A DNA stretch of 64,000 nucleotides from Isoetes taiwanensis. Lineage: Eukaryota; Streptophyta; Lycopodiopsida; Isoetales; Isoetaceae. Of this stretch, positions 35,710 to 45,849 are shown one piece after another (positions within the stretch are counted from its first letter, which is position 1; each line of letters begins with the position of its first letter). The translations under genes and the position numbers were made by a program. The notes beneath the pieces are model-generated. The model saw only the letters and a list, made by a program, of their open reading frames with translations. It had not been told where the DNA came from and did no database searches. The stretch lies in the NCBI GenBank assembly GCA_021234155.1, contig JAJEKV010000085.1, forward strand, positions 124,001 to 188,000, given 5' to 3'.

Positions 35710-37010
35710 GTGGCAGCTACTGCAGCAATTGATTTGGATTTATCCGAGGCTACTTCAGAGGAAGATGTCCAACATTTTGACATTGCCAAGGTGATTACAA
35801 ACACTTCACTTGACTTGCATTGTGGAGACATTTTGCGTACGTATGAACAATATTCAAAGAAGGTAGAAGCCCCAGCTTTTCAAAATGTTCGAGATTTTGC
35901 AAAGAGAAATGCTAGGGAGTTGCATGAGTACAAGAGAGGTGGTAATGTCAGGGATTGGGGGTTTGAGTTAATAATTATTGATTTCCCTACAAATAACATG
36001 TCATGCGGGGAAGATTTTGAGATTCCTCCATGGAACGTATACAACACTTCTTTAATCCAAGCCTCTTTCTCGTTCGGCACATTGTGCCTTGATGATGATG
36101 GCTGGTTGGTCTCCATTTCTTCAGTTGAACAAGCAAGAATAGTGGAGAAGGATTAAAATGCTTGGAGACCTTTAGAACTTACTACTTGCATCAGGATGCC
36201 CCTTTTGGATACATGAAGGACAGAATTGGGAAGTTCACAAGCAACGTGTTGCTAGTGACTGTATGGTCAAGAAAGGGTACTTCACAAAGCATTCAGAGTA
36301 ATGTTCAGTTCTCAAGTAAGTGATCTTCAATTTTATCTATTACATTATAAGCTATCTTATTTCATGTATATTTATTTTATGTTTATCTTAGTTTTACTAT
36401 ATCTGGTTTCATGTTTTATTAATATTTGTCCATTTCAGACAAATGTCTTTCAATCTCCAGGCAATCTCTTGCTCATTTCTTCATGGAAGGCAGTAAACTT
36501 ACAGCAAGTCCTACTACGCCTGGTAGGAAATCCACCAAGAAGTCCATTTCTTTCATGGAGTTTATTATTGAGAATTTTAGTCCAACAGAAGGCTTGGTAT
36601 TGGACCTACTTAGCGGCACAGGTTCAGCATTGGTAGCGTCTGCTATTTTATCTCGTCACTGCTATGGATTTGACAATGATAAACTGTTAGTAGAACATGT
36701 AAAGGCATCTCGTCTATCAGCATTAGCAAGTGTTTCACAAAAGTTTGATGAAAGGAACATTGATCATCCCGAGGATTCAGACGACGAAGTGGCAGAGGAA
36801 GATGAAGAACCTTCATAATATGTCTGTTTTTTTCTACTGTAATTTTTTAGCATTTATGTCAATGCTACTTAACTTTTTTTACGTATTAGCATTCTTCCTG
36901 TGTATGCAGAATCAGCAGCATCACTATTGTCAACAAGGGAATCCCCAATTCAAGTGGAAAGGAGACGTCGACGTTGTCTGCTTGTAGATGATGAGTGTGA
37001 AGAAGGATGA
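35710..37010 (+). CDS. DNA amino-methyltransferase of beta motif order
   Basis: The first block (35710-36150) holds LDLHCGDIL and then FELIIIDFPTNNMS, at the place of the catalytic DPPY-type motif IV (degenerate here, IDFP), then LCLDDDGWLVSIS. A short piece (36165-36313; YYLHQDAPFGYMKD, NVLLVTVWSRKG) ends at a donor-like CAA/GTAAGT. After an intron ending in TTTCAG at 36439 comes FMEFIIENFSP then VLDLLSGTGSALVASAI and RHCYGFDND, a clear AdoMet-binding motif I with its acidic follow-up. Motif IV before motif I is the beta order of N6-adenine/N4-cytosine methyltransferases. An acidic tail and a final exon with ERRRRR (36910-37010) follow. One frame change near 36157 is likely. It could modify the element's DNA; activity is unproven given the altered motif IV. 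Confidence 0.7.
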
Positions 37011-37435
37011 CGACTTCTTGTGGCTGTATTTTTATAACATTATTGTTTTTCATAGTGTTTTGGCTTCCGTTGTTTACTTCAAACAATTTGCTTTACAATG
37101 CTCTCTTTTTCTATGCCTATACTGTGGACATGATAATAACAGTATGAACATTAGTATGATGTATGGATATAACATAGTAAGGAGTATGGTGTATTTATTA
37201 TAATGGTATGGACAATATACTACTTTGATGTAGTTATATTTATTATAATATGTAGTCTAAAAGTGCATCTTTTATACCTCAGAACCATTGACAAAATTAA
37301 AAAAAAGAAGACACAATCTAATAAACCCTCTAAACCCTTCCCAGAAAAACCCTCCAAAAATTCGCACTCAAAAAGTACAACACATATCATAGAAATTTTT
37401 TTACTTATATTGACTTTCAAAGAGTTTTACAAGAT
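37011..37435. other. AT-rich spacer between convergent genes
   Basis: Lies between the 3' ends of the methyltransferase (+) and HAD (-) genes. I see no gene; it probably holds both 3' UTRs. Confidence 0.5.
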
Positions 37436-38694
37436 TCATTTATGAAAATACTTGTCGAGCATTTTCATGCAGTTGCGCGACTCTTCAGAATCCCACATGT
37501 TCCACATTTGATGTTCCTTCACATAAGCTGGCACACTTTTTGCAGCCAGAAGTCCCTCCAGCCATGGTTTGAGTTGCTCCAAAAGGAAATTGGAATCCAA
37601 CCTGTCGGGAGCAAAACTATTTGGACATATCATTGTGTTCGGCTGGTTGGCAGAACCCTTATATCTGCTGTCATCTATCAACAATGTGTTTGTCACCTGG
37701 TATCTCCAAAATTTCTGGTACACTTTGGACAGATCCTTAAGGAAAATTGGCTTATTAACCACTTTTAATTTTGTGTTGGTGCAGTCATCCTGATTCCAAA
37801 TAAAAAGAAATCTGCCCTTATATTCCTGCAGCAACTTTCGTCCACCAAGTCAACATTACTCTTAGCCATGCTGGACCACAATGCAATCTCAAATTTTGAA
37901 AAACACCATTCTAAGAACTCCTGAAATCCAGGCCTGGAAACTGCGAACTTTTGATGGTTCAATTTCTGGATGGTCACTTCTGGCTCGGCCGATGCAGGGA
38001 TCCTCTCTTTCAAGTCATAAAACTTGCCTAAAACCCCATTAAAATCCAGAACAAGGAGAATTTCAGTTAACCTCTTGGTTTTTGTTGGTTGAGGTTGTAT
38101 TGGACTCGTTGAGCAGTCTGCATCTTGTCCAGGATCCGGGGTTTCTTTGTCAACTTCATCACCTGCATCCGCATTTGGCTCATATTCAAAGACCAAACTT
38201 TTTTCTGGTGAAGGACCCCGTACAGAATGAATCTCAAGGGAATTAATTTCCCCCCCTAAATCATATGCACTAGGAATCTCTTCGTGATGGCTTCCAGTTG
38301 CAGTAGCATTTATCTTTGCAACATAATTGAAATGAGGAAGACCACAGAAAAATACAAAAAAATAAATCATGTATGTGGAATCGGTACTTACTTGATAATG
38401 ATTTGCATTCGATTGACTATCCAAATTTCATTTTGGAGTCTCCACGCCGTCAGCAGCTGGGATTGACTTAGGAGTATCAAATGGGGTGAATTCTAGGTAC
38501 AACCGGGAGGTATCTTGCAGTCTCATAACTGATCGAGGCGTGGGTAACTGTTGGATATCCTTGGTCTCAAATTTTTGCAATTCTGCAAACACTAAGTCGA
38601 TGACAACATGACAAACATTAGTTAAGGCACTTGTTTGCGGCGAATCTATATTGTTTGCAAATAACAATATCAAGCCCGGTGAGTTGACAACCAT
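37436..38694 (-). CDS. FCP1/NLI-interacting-factor-like HAD phosphatase
   Basis: A short N-terminal exon (38428-38694) leads to the main ORF (37765-38424), with an acidic region and then TEILLVLDFNGVLGKFYD. The HAD nucleophile Asp is kept, but the second acid of DxD is Asn, as in the plant DLNG/DING subgroup of FCP1-like proteins. Next come RPGFQEFLEWCFSKFEIALW and FIWNQDDCT. The end, 37436-37834, has LKDLSKVYQKFW, NTLLIDDSRYKG (the conserved D-D of motif III) and LKPWLEGLLAA. The fold looks complete. Frame or exon joins near 37800 and 38420 were not resolved. A role in dephosphorylating a nuclear target, or a structural role, is only inference. Confidence 0.75.
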
Positions 38695-38908
38695 TCAAGA
38701 GGGTCACGCACCGGGCTTTTTACTCTCTTTTCGATGTTCTGTTTATATATATCTAAAGTGCCCCCTAAAATGAGCGGCGATCTCATCCCAAAGGGGCACT
38801 TTAGATACAATAAACGGACAAAAGAAGACTAAGTCAACCAGATGGAAGAGACTAAGCCGGGATGAAAGAGACACGAGTACAAGCATCGAGACTTCCCAAA
38901 CCTTGCTT

Positions 38909-40995
38909 TCACCCCTCTTTGGACTTACTTGTGTCTATTGGTTCTTGTGGTACCACTCGAACACCAAAAGCCAAAAGCCATGTCTCACTCATAATGTGGC
39001 CTGGCCGGGGGCTGCAAAGAGGTTCTAGAGTGTCTGCGCAAAACAAATTCAAAATCAATAGAGTCTTTAGACGAGGGTTAGAGATGATAATATTTACCTC
39101 AAATGGTGTGATAGACATGGAATGTGATACTGGTGACTGCATTCTGCTATCACAACTGGCACCATTTTACCCTCCCATTTTAGACAACGTCCACAAAATG
39201 GACAGCCTTCATCACCCTCTTCTTCTGCCTCAGGAAGCATTGGAAGTGCAGGATCTAAAGGAGTGTCATGACTACTACGCTCAGAAAAAATCTCAAATCT
39301 TTGCATTCGAGGTAGCAGCTCCAGCAGTAAGTCTTCACATGCCTTTAGCTCAATTTCAGTTTCTGTTAATTCCTTATTTAATTGTTTCAGCCCAGGCAAC
39401 ACTGTACCATTTAGCTCTTCATCCTTTAGTTCGCTTACAACCCGAACACCCTCTGCTGCTTTCGGATTTGCTGTCATGATTGATTGCCATCTGTGCAAAT
39501 CAGCTCTAATTTCTGATGCTTTATGCTCCATCAACTCAATCTTTCTTTTGATATCATTTTTCCTATCCTCGTTTGCTTGCAATCGTTGCTTGCATCTATC
39601 AAACCTAGCTGATGTTGCAGCCAACCATTCCTTCACAAGTCTGCCATAGTCTGCAAAACAAAACACTACGTATATGTCAGCCTCCTAACATAGTAAGCCA
39701 CGTACTGATGGAAAACCACAATCACACACCACACAACACAAGGTAGTCTCTACACACTACCACATACCACACACCACACAACATACGCTGCACAGTACAC
39801 ACCACACAACACGCTGTGGTGGTGGTGGTGGTGTGTGTGGTGGTGGTGGTTGTGGTGTGGTGTGGTTGTGGTTGTGGTGGTGTGGTGTGGTGTGGTGTGG
39901 TTGTGGTGGAGTGTGGTGGTGGTGGATTGTGGTGTGGGACATGGTGGGTGTCCGGGTTGTGTGGTGTGGTGGTGGTGGATGGAGTGTGGTGGTGGTGGAG
40001 GTGTGTGGTGGTGGTGGTGGGTGGAATGTGGTGGTGGTGGTGGGTGTGGTGGTGGTGGTGGTGGTGGTGTGTGTGTGGTGGTGGTGGAGTGTGGTGGTGG
40101 TGTGTGGTGTGGGAGTGTGGCGGTGGGAGATGGTAGAGTGTAGTGGTGGGAGATCGTGGGGTGTGGTGTGGGACATGGTGGATGCCAACAACTCACCACC
40201 ACCATACATACCTCATCTATCATTCTGGCATCCATTGCACGAAATGCCCCACAGACGGCATCATAGAGACACAACATGACAATACCGCCAACATGATGCA
40301 AAATGGTAGTAGACATACCTGATTCTTGAAGTGGATTTGATGTTACCTTTTCTGTGTTGATAGAAACAACTAGATCAAGCTTGAGATTTTTTTCTGTTGT
40401 AACACAACTAATAATTGAACATACCTGCAATGGCATGTTTTGGTCTCAGAACATTGCTCTGCTTTGCTGTTTTGATTGTGAGTTCAGATTGAATGTGTGG
40501 TCTAGAGGAACCTGATTTGGTTTTTTCCCTATCATCTTCATCATCCCTGTCACTTTTACTATTTTCCTCCTCGTCAGGTTGGATTTGCCTATGCTTTCTC
40601 TTGGGTCTAGAAGAACTGGCCTCTGCTTTCTCATCGGGAGTTTTATAATAATCCGAGAAGCTCTTCCAATTATGACCTCCCCTTTATATCGCGGATAATA
40701 AGCCAACGCCTGTGTTCCAGAGCCATTCCGCCCCATGTATGTGGCTTCCCTGTAATTCTTTTGTAAATTTGCATGAACTCTTTGTATTGATCATTGCTCA
40801 GATTCTTCAACCTGTACAAGAAAACATATGCCTTAATTTTTGCAGTTTGAACAAAACATTTGGGGGAAAATACCTGTAGCCAGATTTATTTGGAACTCTG
40901 TCACCCCAAAGCTTCTTTAGATCTTCGTGGGGCACAATCTCTTGTTTGAGGAGAGATTTCATCGTGTAACCAGTGGCGTTCAATTCTGACTCCAT
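38909..40995 (-). CDS. Coiled-coil RING-like zinc protein, five exons
   Basis: The start at 40995 (MESELNATG) lies 230 bp inside the right end. Exons as read: 40874-40995, 40425-40811, 40319-40393, 39098-39650, 38909-39033; the introns tested have GT and AG ends. Exon 2 has SNDQYKEFMQIYKRITGKP and an acidic/basic nuclear-type tract (KPKRKH-like, DRDDEDDREK). Exon 4 is a long helix (DYGRLVKEWLAATSARFDRC to LLPRMQRFE) followed by CPFCGRCLKWEG and ECSHQYHIPCLSHHLR, a RING-like Cys/His cluster. Exon 5 adds another Cys and ends SETWLLAFGVRV. One frame switch in exon 2 is possible. Intron 3 holds a satellite. A plausible role is a ubiquitin-ligase-like or DNA-complex factor. Confidence 0.7.
39725..40190. 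repeat. CACCACA/GTGGTGG satellite in RING gene intron
   Basis: About 90 bp of C/A-rich sequence (39725-39810) then about 380 bp of GTGGTGGTGG-type sequence on plus. It has the same composition as 28440-29125 in the opposite orientation. Long ORFs here are repeat artefacts. Confidence 0.9.
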
Positions 40996-41145
40996 TAGGG
41001 TTCAATCGGCAAGAAGCGGCAAAAAAACAGAGGAAGAGGTGATTCTTTCTTAATTCAAAAAGGTGGACAATGACGTGGCATAAAATTCAAAATAACCGAC
41101 GCTCATTAATTCGCACTCCCGCAATCTCCGCTTCCGTATGCACCA

Positions 41146-41224
41146 CCCGATTCTACCACAAAGGTGGTGCCAAAATGTGGCGTCAAAATGCACGTTTTTG
41201 ATACACCACAGCGTGCTTTTACCC
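41146..41224 (-). repeat. Right terminal inverted repeat of giant element
   Basis: The inverse of the left end: ACCACAGCGTGCTTTTACCC ends at 41224. Inward lie TACCACAAAGGTGGTG and a directly repeated CCAAAATGTGGCGT. GCCT follows at 41225. Confidence 0.85.
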
Positions 41225-41345
41225 GCCTGGATTCAGAAAGGCATACGACCTGGATTAAATAAAAGGCACAAGGCCTGGATTAAACAGAAGGCATGGCCTG
41301 GAGCAGGTGTATTCCACAGATTTACAAAGGCACAGAAGGCCTGTT
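41225..41345 (+). repeat. 24-25 bp minisatellite, right part
   Basis: Units of the form AAGGCACAAGGCCTGGATTA repeat about four times and degrade by about 41345. This continues the array of 26167-26313, interrupted by the giant element. Confidence 0.8.
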
Positions 41346-43603
41346 TCAACAAAGCTTGTAAAAAAAAAAAAAAAACAGCCTGAACTATTTAGACCAGACA
41401 TCTGCCTCGGTCAATCCCTTAGCATATTATCACCCTACATTTAATAGTGAGCCACATTAAACATAGTATCACTTTAGCCCTTGACATGAACATATGTTTA
41501 TATTTCAATATGTCTGATCAAGATCATGTTACATAGTACTGTTTTGTCTCATTTGAAATCATGTAGAATACATCTTGTCTTAGATCTAAAGACTCTAAAT
41601 ATATAATCTACATATGATCCAGAGATATATTTTCCAAAGTCATTTTGGGACGAGGCCCCCCCTTAAAAAAAAAAACCCTTATAACTACTATTATAGACTT
41701 GCTGTTTTTATACTAGGCTTTCTTGCATTCAATAACTGAAAGGATTTTTAACTTATTGAACTATTTTAATACATGATAAGTATGTATAGCCAATATCAAG
41801 TGATTTGGAAGGCCTCACATCTGACCTACAAACATTTTTATATATAAAAACCAAAGCCTGAAAAAGCAGTCAGTCTAAACCCATATTTGATATTATTATT
41901 ACTGCACTAGGTATGCCAGAATATTGAGGTCACTCAATCCAAGGCATTCTTTTTCAACTGTGTGATTGTTTATGAGGCTAGAAGATGATGGAATTCCACA
42001 ACCAAACATTGCAAACTGTACTATATCAGAAAAAGCAAGTATCATACTGCATTATGGAGATGAACCATCTATTAACATACTCAATTCATTAAATCCACTT
42101 ATATTTCCAAAAATTAGAGTATATTTATATGTATCAGTGTGAAACATCTCTAGAAAACTCGTCTGAGTATACTGAGGTCTAGTGGTGTAAGAAAACTCGG
42201 GTGTCATATGTAAATCAGTTATATGGTTTCGTTTCCAAGCCTAGATCTGTTTTAAACTAGCAAGATAAACTGAAATACTTTGTGTACCAATGACGAAGTG
42301 TCTAACAGCACAAACTGCCCAGAGATCATATCCAAAACAAAAGGACAGCAATACAAAACCTTGTTGGTGTACTGTAAGTATTTTTTGGAGAACCATTTTG
42401 AAAATAGTATCAGCAAGAAGAGAGCCACCGCTCCGAGATCCTTGTAAACCATTCAATTCTAGAAGCAAAAGAGACAATGAGAGTAAAATCCCGTACCTGT
42501 AGCCAAACATGTAGATATTAGCAATAATCTTGGTAATACTACAAGGGCCAAAAGGTACATTGGGATTTTCGGCTTATCGCCTGTCACCCACTGAATTACA
42601 AGAATCGAATGGCATACTGCCAATAATAAGTTACTATAAGAAAACCAGTTAACAAAATGATCTCAGCAAGATCTATATTAGATTACTTGTTTTCATTTGT
42701 TAAAGCACAGAAAGACACATTGTTGCTCCCTGATCTCAGCTCATTTAGATGGGGTGCCTTATAATATCATGTGTTATACTGTACTCCCTGTGTTTGATGA
42801 TGTGTTATAGAATTTCTCAACTTTACAACCTGTCATTTCTGCATCTACGTGGTACTTATTAACGTACCCGTATTCAGATGTACAGGTTTTGATCCCACCT
42901 AGATCATACTGTAATCATATAAAGCATTAAGATGGATTTATGAAAGCCTTTTGGATGTGTCTATGGATTTCAAAAAGATGGAATCTGATAACACTATCCA
43001 CTACATGAACTAGTTCATTATAAACATGGATAAACAGTTATGTTCATGGTTTAATAGACTGTAACTCAGACAATAGAAATTTCAGAAATTCTTAAGTTAC
43101 AAAACATGTAGGTCGTCCATGTCATCATTATACTCTTGCATCATCTTGACATTTTGTGCAGTTTGATGATCATCTTGGTTTTTCATGTACGATGACTTGT
43201 AGCCTTTTTGTAGCCGCTCCTCTCATCCCTACTATAGAAGGCCCGTTTCTGGCCATAGTCGCCCCTGTTTTGCTAAGGGTCCATGAAGAACTCTAGGTTG
43301 AGATCTTGCTCACAGCAGCAAGCTTCAAACTCCTTTCTAAGTGTTTCCGCTTCAAGTTTTTCTTCCTCACCGTGGAAGTTTCCCCTCCGTCTGAATCAAA
43401 GCCCATTTTTGAGAAGAAGGGCCCAAAGAAATCATATCCCATTATCCTTTGGAGATTTTAATTCAGTCTAGGGCATTAACTCTTGCCGGCCCATCATTAA
43501 AGCCAGTGGTTGGTGGTTCACATGATTAAATTAAAGGAATAAAACCCAATGCTAAATGTATTCCAAGAACCCATGGATATGATGTATTAAATGATAAATG
43601 CCT
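41346..43603. other. No gene identified
   Basis: AT-rich DNA. A minus-strand reading at 42241-42510 is hydrophobic and free of stops but matches nothing I recognise. CCCTTGTA-like phrases and an A-run near 41360 may be retroelement tails. No RNA gene seen. Confidence 0.45.
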
Positions 43604-43612
43604 AATTTAAGA

Positions 43613-44865
43613 TAAGATAAGAATTTTTAACGTCCATGAGAACCCTTTTGGGTTATGGCACCAGAACAGAGAAAGAGGGCATGAGCCCTAACAGAACTCG
43701 GGGGCTATGCCCCCTAACAAATCTCAAATACCAAGAATAAAACAAGCGGGCATAAGCCCAAGCAGAACTTGGGGGCTATGCCCCATATGAAATAACAATA
43801 TAACCAATAAAATGAAAGTGTGAAACCAAACTAAAACCAAACCAAAACATAGGTAGGAAGCACAGGGCTATAGAAAAACTGTCCATGGGTCAATCGGCCA
43901 GTGATCTTGGATGATAGCCTGGCATCCTCGATATACGGCCCACTCCATTGCAGATGAGCCTCGCGGACTCGACATAATTCTTCCTTCCGTCTGCAGAGCT
44001 GTGGGGGGGTAAGGTCTTCCTGGACGGAGAAGGCAGTTCCTTTCAAGTGATTGCCATGCCGTAGGATGTGTAATCTAGACAAGCCATCCCGAAAACGAAC
44101 TAGCAAGTGTCGGGGGCGATCGGGTCGTGCTGCTCCAACTCGGTGTGCGAAGAGGATGCCCTCTGCTTGTATGTGCATTACCTGAGTGAAAAAACTGTCC
44201 ACCTCAACTATAGCAGGAGTGTCACTCGCCTCTTCAAGACCTACAATGCGTAGTTTCAGGGCGGACGTGTGCTCTGTGGCTCTACCAGGCTCTGAAAGCA
44301 GGGCTTTCGCCTGCTCAATGGGCAAACAATCCTCCGCCAGTGGCTGTGTGGGCCTAGGTACTGTAGGGGGCATAGCATGTACATGCTCAGGTGCTGATGT
44401 TGTGCTAGACACTGGTGAAACATTACTGTGCCCTGCCGACTGTAGCAATATCTCTAGAAACTTTACCCAGCTTTCTAAGGGTAATTGAGCAGATGTCTCT
44501 GCGAGAGTGACAATAGATTGGACCGTGCAGAGCTTGATCAACAGTTCTGGGGGCATACAATAGATCCGAGCCGCAATTCTATCCAACGCTGTAACTGAGG
44601 ATGCATTGGGAGCAGATTGTGCCAGGATTGGGCACTGGGGCCCAAAGGAGGGGGCTGCCTGGAGGTAGGGCTCTATCGTGGGGTCATAGGGCTTATCATA
44701 AACTGGCATGGGCATCCTAATGAGGTTCTTTGCCTTGCGGGTCTTCCTGGCCATGCGCTTGATCTCACGGGTCATTTTGATGCTATATGAGACAGGAACT
44801 GAACAGGGCCAAAATGAGGAGTTTCAGATAGCTAGACAGAGGTAGGATCAGACCAAGGCAAGGAG
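43613..44865 (-). mobile_element. ORF1-only LINE derivative with 9-bp target duplication
   Basis: Flanked by AATTTAAGA at 43604-43612 and 44866-44874. Read on minus it has a 90-bp leader, a single intact ORF (43831-44775) and a 3' UTR ending CATGGACGTTAAAA plus TTATC repeats. The UTR contains a doubled hairpin-prone GGGGCATAGCCCCC block. No endonuclease or reverse transcriptase is present. A normal 5' truncation would keep ORF2 and lose ORF1, so this is a different kind of derivative, comparable to HAL1 (half-L1) elements of mammals. Confidence 0.85.
43831..44775 (-). CDS. LINE ORF1p-like protein, 314 aa
   Basis: Basic N-terminus (KRMARKTRKAKNLIRMP), a Pro/Ser/Ala-rich middle, then LKLRIVGLEEASDTPAIVEV, AHRVGAARPDRPRHLLVRF and LSRLHILRHGNHLKG, the arrangement of the L1 ORF1p RNA-binding domain (L.I.G.PE, HRVG, RP..I.V.F). 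The C-terminal helix-rich part contains RRKEELCRVREAHLQW. ORF1p coats LINE RNA and acts as a nucleic-acid chaperone. The start at 44775 is the first ATG of a long open frame, 90 bp inside the element. Intact over the whole length. No CCHC knuckle seen. Confidence 0.75.
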   Translation of the reverse strand: MTREIKRMARKTRKAKNLIRMPMPVYDKPYDPTIEPYLQAAPSFGPQCPILAQSAPNASSVTALDRIAARIYCMPPELLIKLCTVQSIVTLAETSAQLPLESWVKFLEILLQSAGHSNVSPVSSTTSAPEHVHAMPPTVPRPTQPLAEDCLPIEQAKALLSEPGRATEHTSALKLRIVGLEEASDTPAIVEVDSFFTQVMHIQAEGILFAHRVGAARPDRPRHLLVRFRDGLSRLHILRHGNHLKGTAFSVQEDLTPPQLCRRKEELCRVREAHLQWSGPYIEDARLSSKITGRLTHGQFFYSPVLPTYVLVWF

Positions 44866-45324
44866 AATTTAAGAGGGGACTAGAAATCAGTAGCTGGTTG
44901 GAAGAGATATGGAAAACATTTGAAAACTTTTTAATTGTTCCTTATAATCCATTGTTATATTCATTTGAAAGGTTCCATATTTTTAGGCTGGAGATGATGG
45001 TTATTCCATAAACTGCCTATATAGACATACAGAGTTAATTCCCACTGTTAGAGCAGCATAACTATAATGGATGTGAATACTCTGGACTTATATCTATATG
45101 ATCACTCTGTCATACTCCAGTGTTTAGCTAATCATAATATACTATTCATAAATATATGGATCAAACCAATCGTATAGGTATTAGAGATGCATTTTTCCTA
45201 TGTTCAGTCTATGAACAATCTTTAATAATTAAATAAATTAAAAAAAAAAAAAAAACTTCCACAACAAAAAGAAAGGTCCTTAGCTCTTGCCTCATCTGTA
45301 AGAATAATTCAGAAAGTTAGAAAG

Positions 45325-45804
45325 CTATAACATGAAATACAAAGCAAAAATTAATTGCTTACTTTCAAGCCAATTGTGAAAATTTACAAATTCTGCAGCA
45401 TCCACCAGGTCTTCTACCTCATCTTGGCTGGATCCAAAAAAGGCGCTTGTTGCCTCATCTTCATCGGATTCAGCTTCTTGCAGATACTCCCTCCACATTT
45501 CCCTAGAAAGAGCTTCACAGGAATCCAAAAGCTCTGTACCGGTTTCAGAAGCTTGAATTTCCAAGCTGGTTTCATTTGAGCTTGTGGAATCAGAGCTTGT
45601 CTCATCCAAGCTTTCTTCATCCTGGCTTGATTTAGACAATTCTAGGTCTTCTGCAGCACCTTCTTCATAATCTGCATGCAGTCCATATGTAGGCCATGAC
45701 CCTATCCCATATTGCACGAAAAGCTCTGGCAAGAGAAAGGAAATTAGAGTTCGGCGAGATTTTTTCGCAGGGGCAAGGGAGGCAGAGCGGGAGCGCTTCG
45801 GCAT
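45325..45804 (-). CDS. Unrecognised acidic nuclear-type protein, probable first exon
   Basis: 159 codons starting MPKRSRSASLAPAKKSRR, a bipartite-like nuclear signal, followed by a strongly acidic Ser/Glu/Asp region (SKSSQDEESLDETSSD, ESDEDEATSAF) and NFHNWLES. A donor-like AAA/GTAAGC occurs at about 45358, so the last residues are probably intron. I do not recognise the family. No downstream exon was found; the ORF1-only LINE lies below it. Confidence 0.45.
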   Translation of the reverse strand: MPKRSRSASLAPAKKSRRTLISFLLPELFVQYGIGSWPTYGLHADYEEGAAEDLELSKSSQDEESLDETSSDSTSSNETSLEIQASETGTELLDSCEALSREMWREYLQEAESDEDEATSAFFGSSQDEVEDLVDAAEFVNFHNWLESKQLIFALYFML

Positions 45805-45849
45805 TCCGTTGGAAGAATTGGATGAGATGTTTCTTCGTCACGACCAGAT

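Larger units (their letters stand above)
26314..41224. mobile_element. Giant 14.9-kb TIR DNA transposon with five genes
   Basis: The ends GGGTAAAAGCACGCTGTGGT (26314) and its exact inverse (ending 41224) form a perfect 22-bp core; weaker similarity runs to about 90 bp, including a TTTGTGGTA box. GCCT directly flanks both sides (26310-26313 and 41225-41228), and the flanking minisatellite continues across the site. Inside are a transposase-like gene (+), a SWIM/Ulp1 gene (-), a DNA methyltransferase gene (+), an FCP1-like HAD gene (-) and a RING-like gene (-). The outermost genes start only about 275 and 230 bp from the ends. No capsid, polymerase B or reverse transcriptase gene of its own is seen. 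Superfamily: the 4-bp duplication would fit Sola-like elements (inference). Confidence 0.85.

Noticed and set aside
39757-40436. Long ORFs on both strands over the GTGGTGG satellite
   Set aside because: Repeat artefacts inside the RING-like gene intron, apart from the short exon at 40319-40393.
26314-41224. Polinton- or virus-like nature of the giant element
   Set aside because: No capsid, packaging ATPase, polymerase B or integrase-like gene is visible; TIRs and a 4-bp duplication fit a plain DNA transposon.
42241-42510. Hydrophobic minus ORF as a membrane-protein exon
   Set aside because: No family recognised, two frames equally open, and no splice-linked neighbours.
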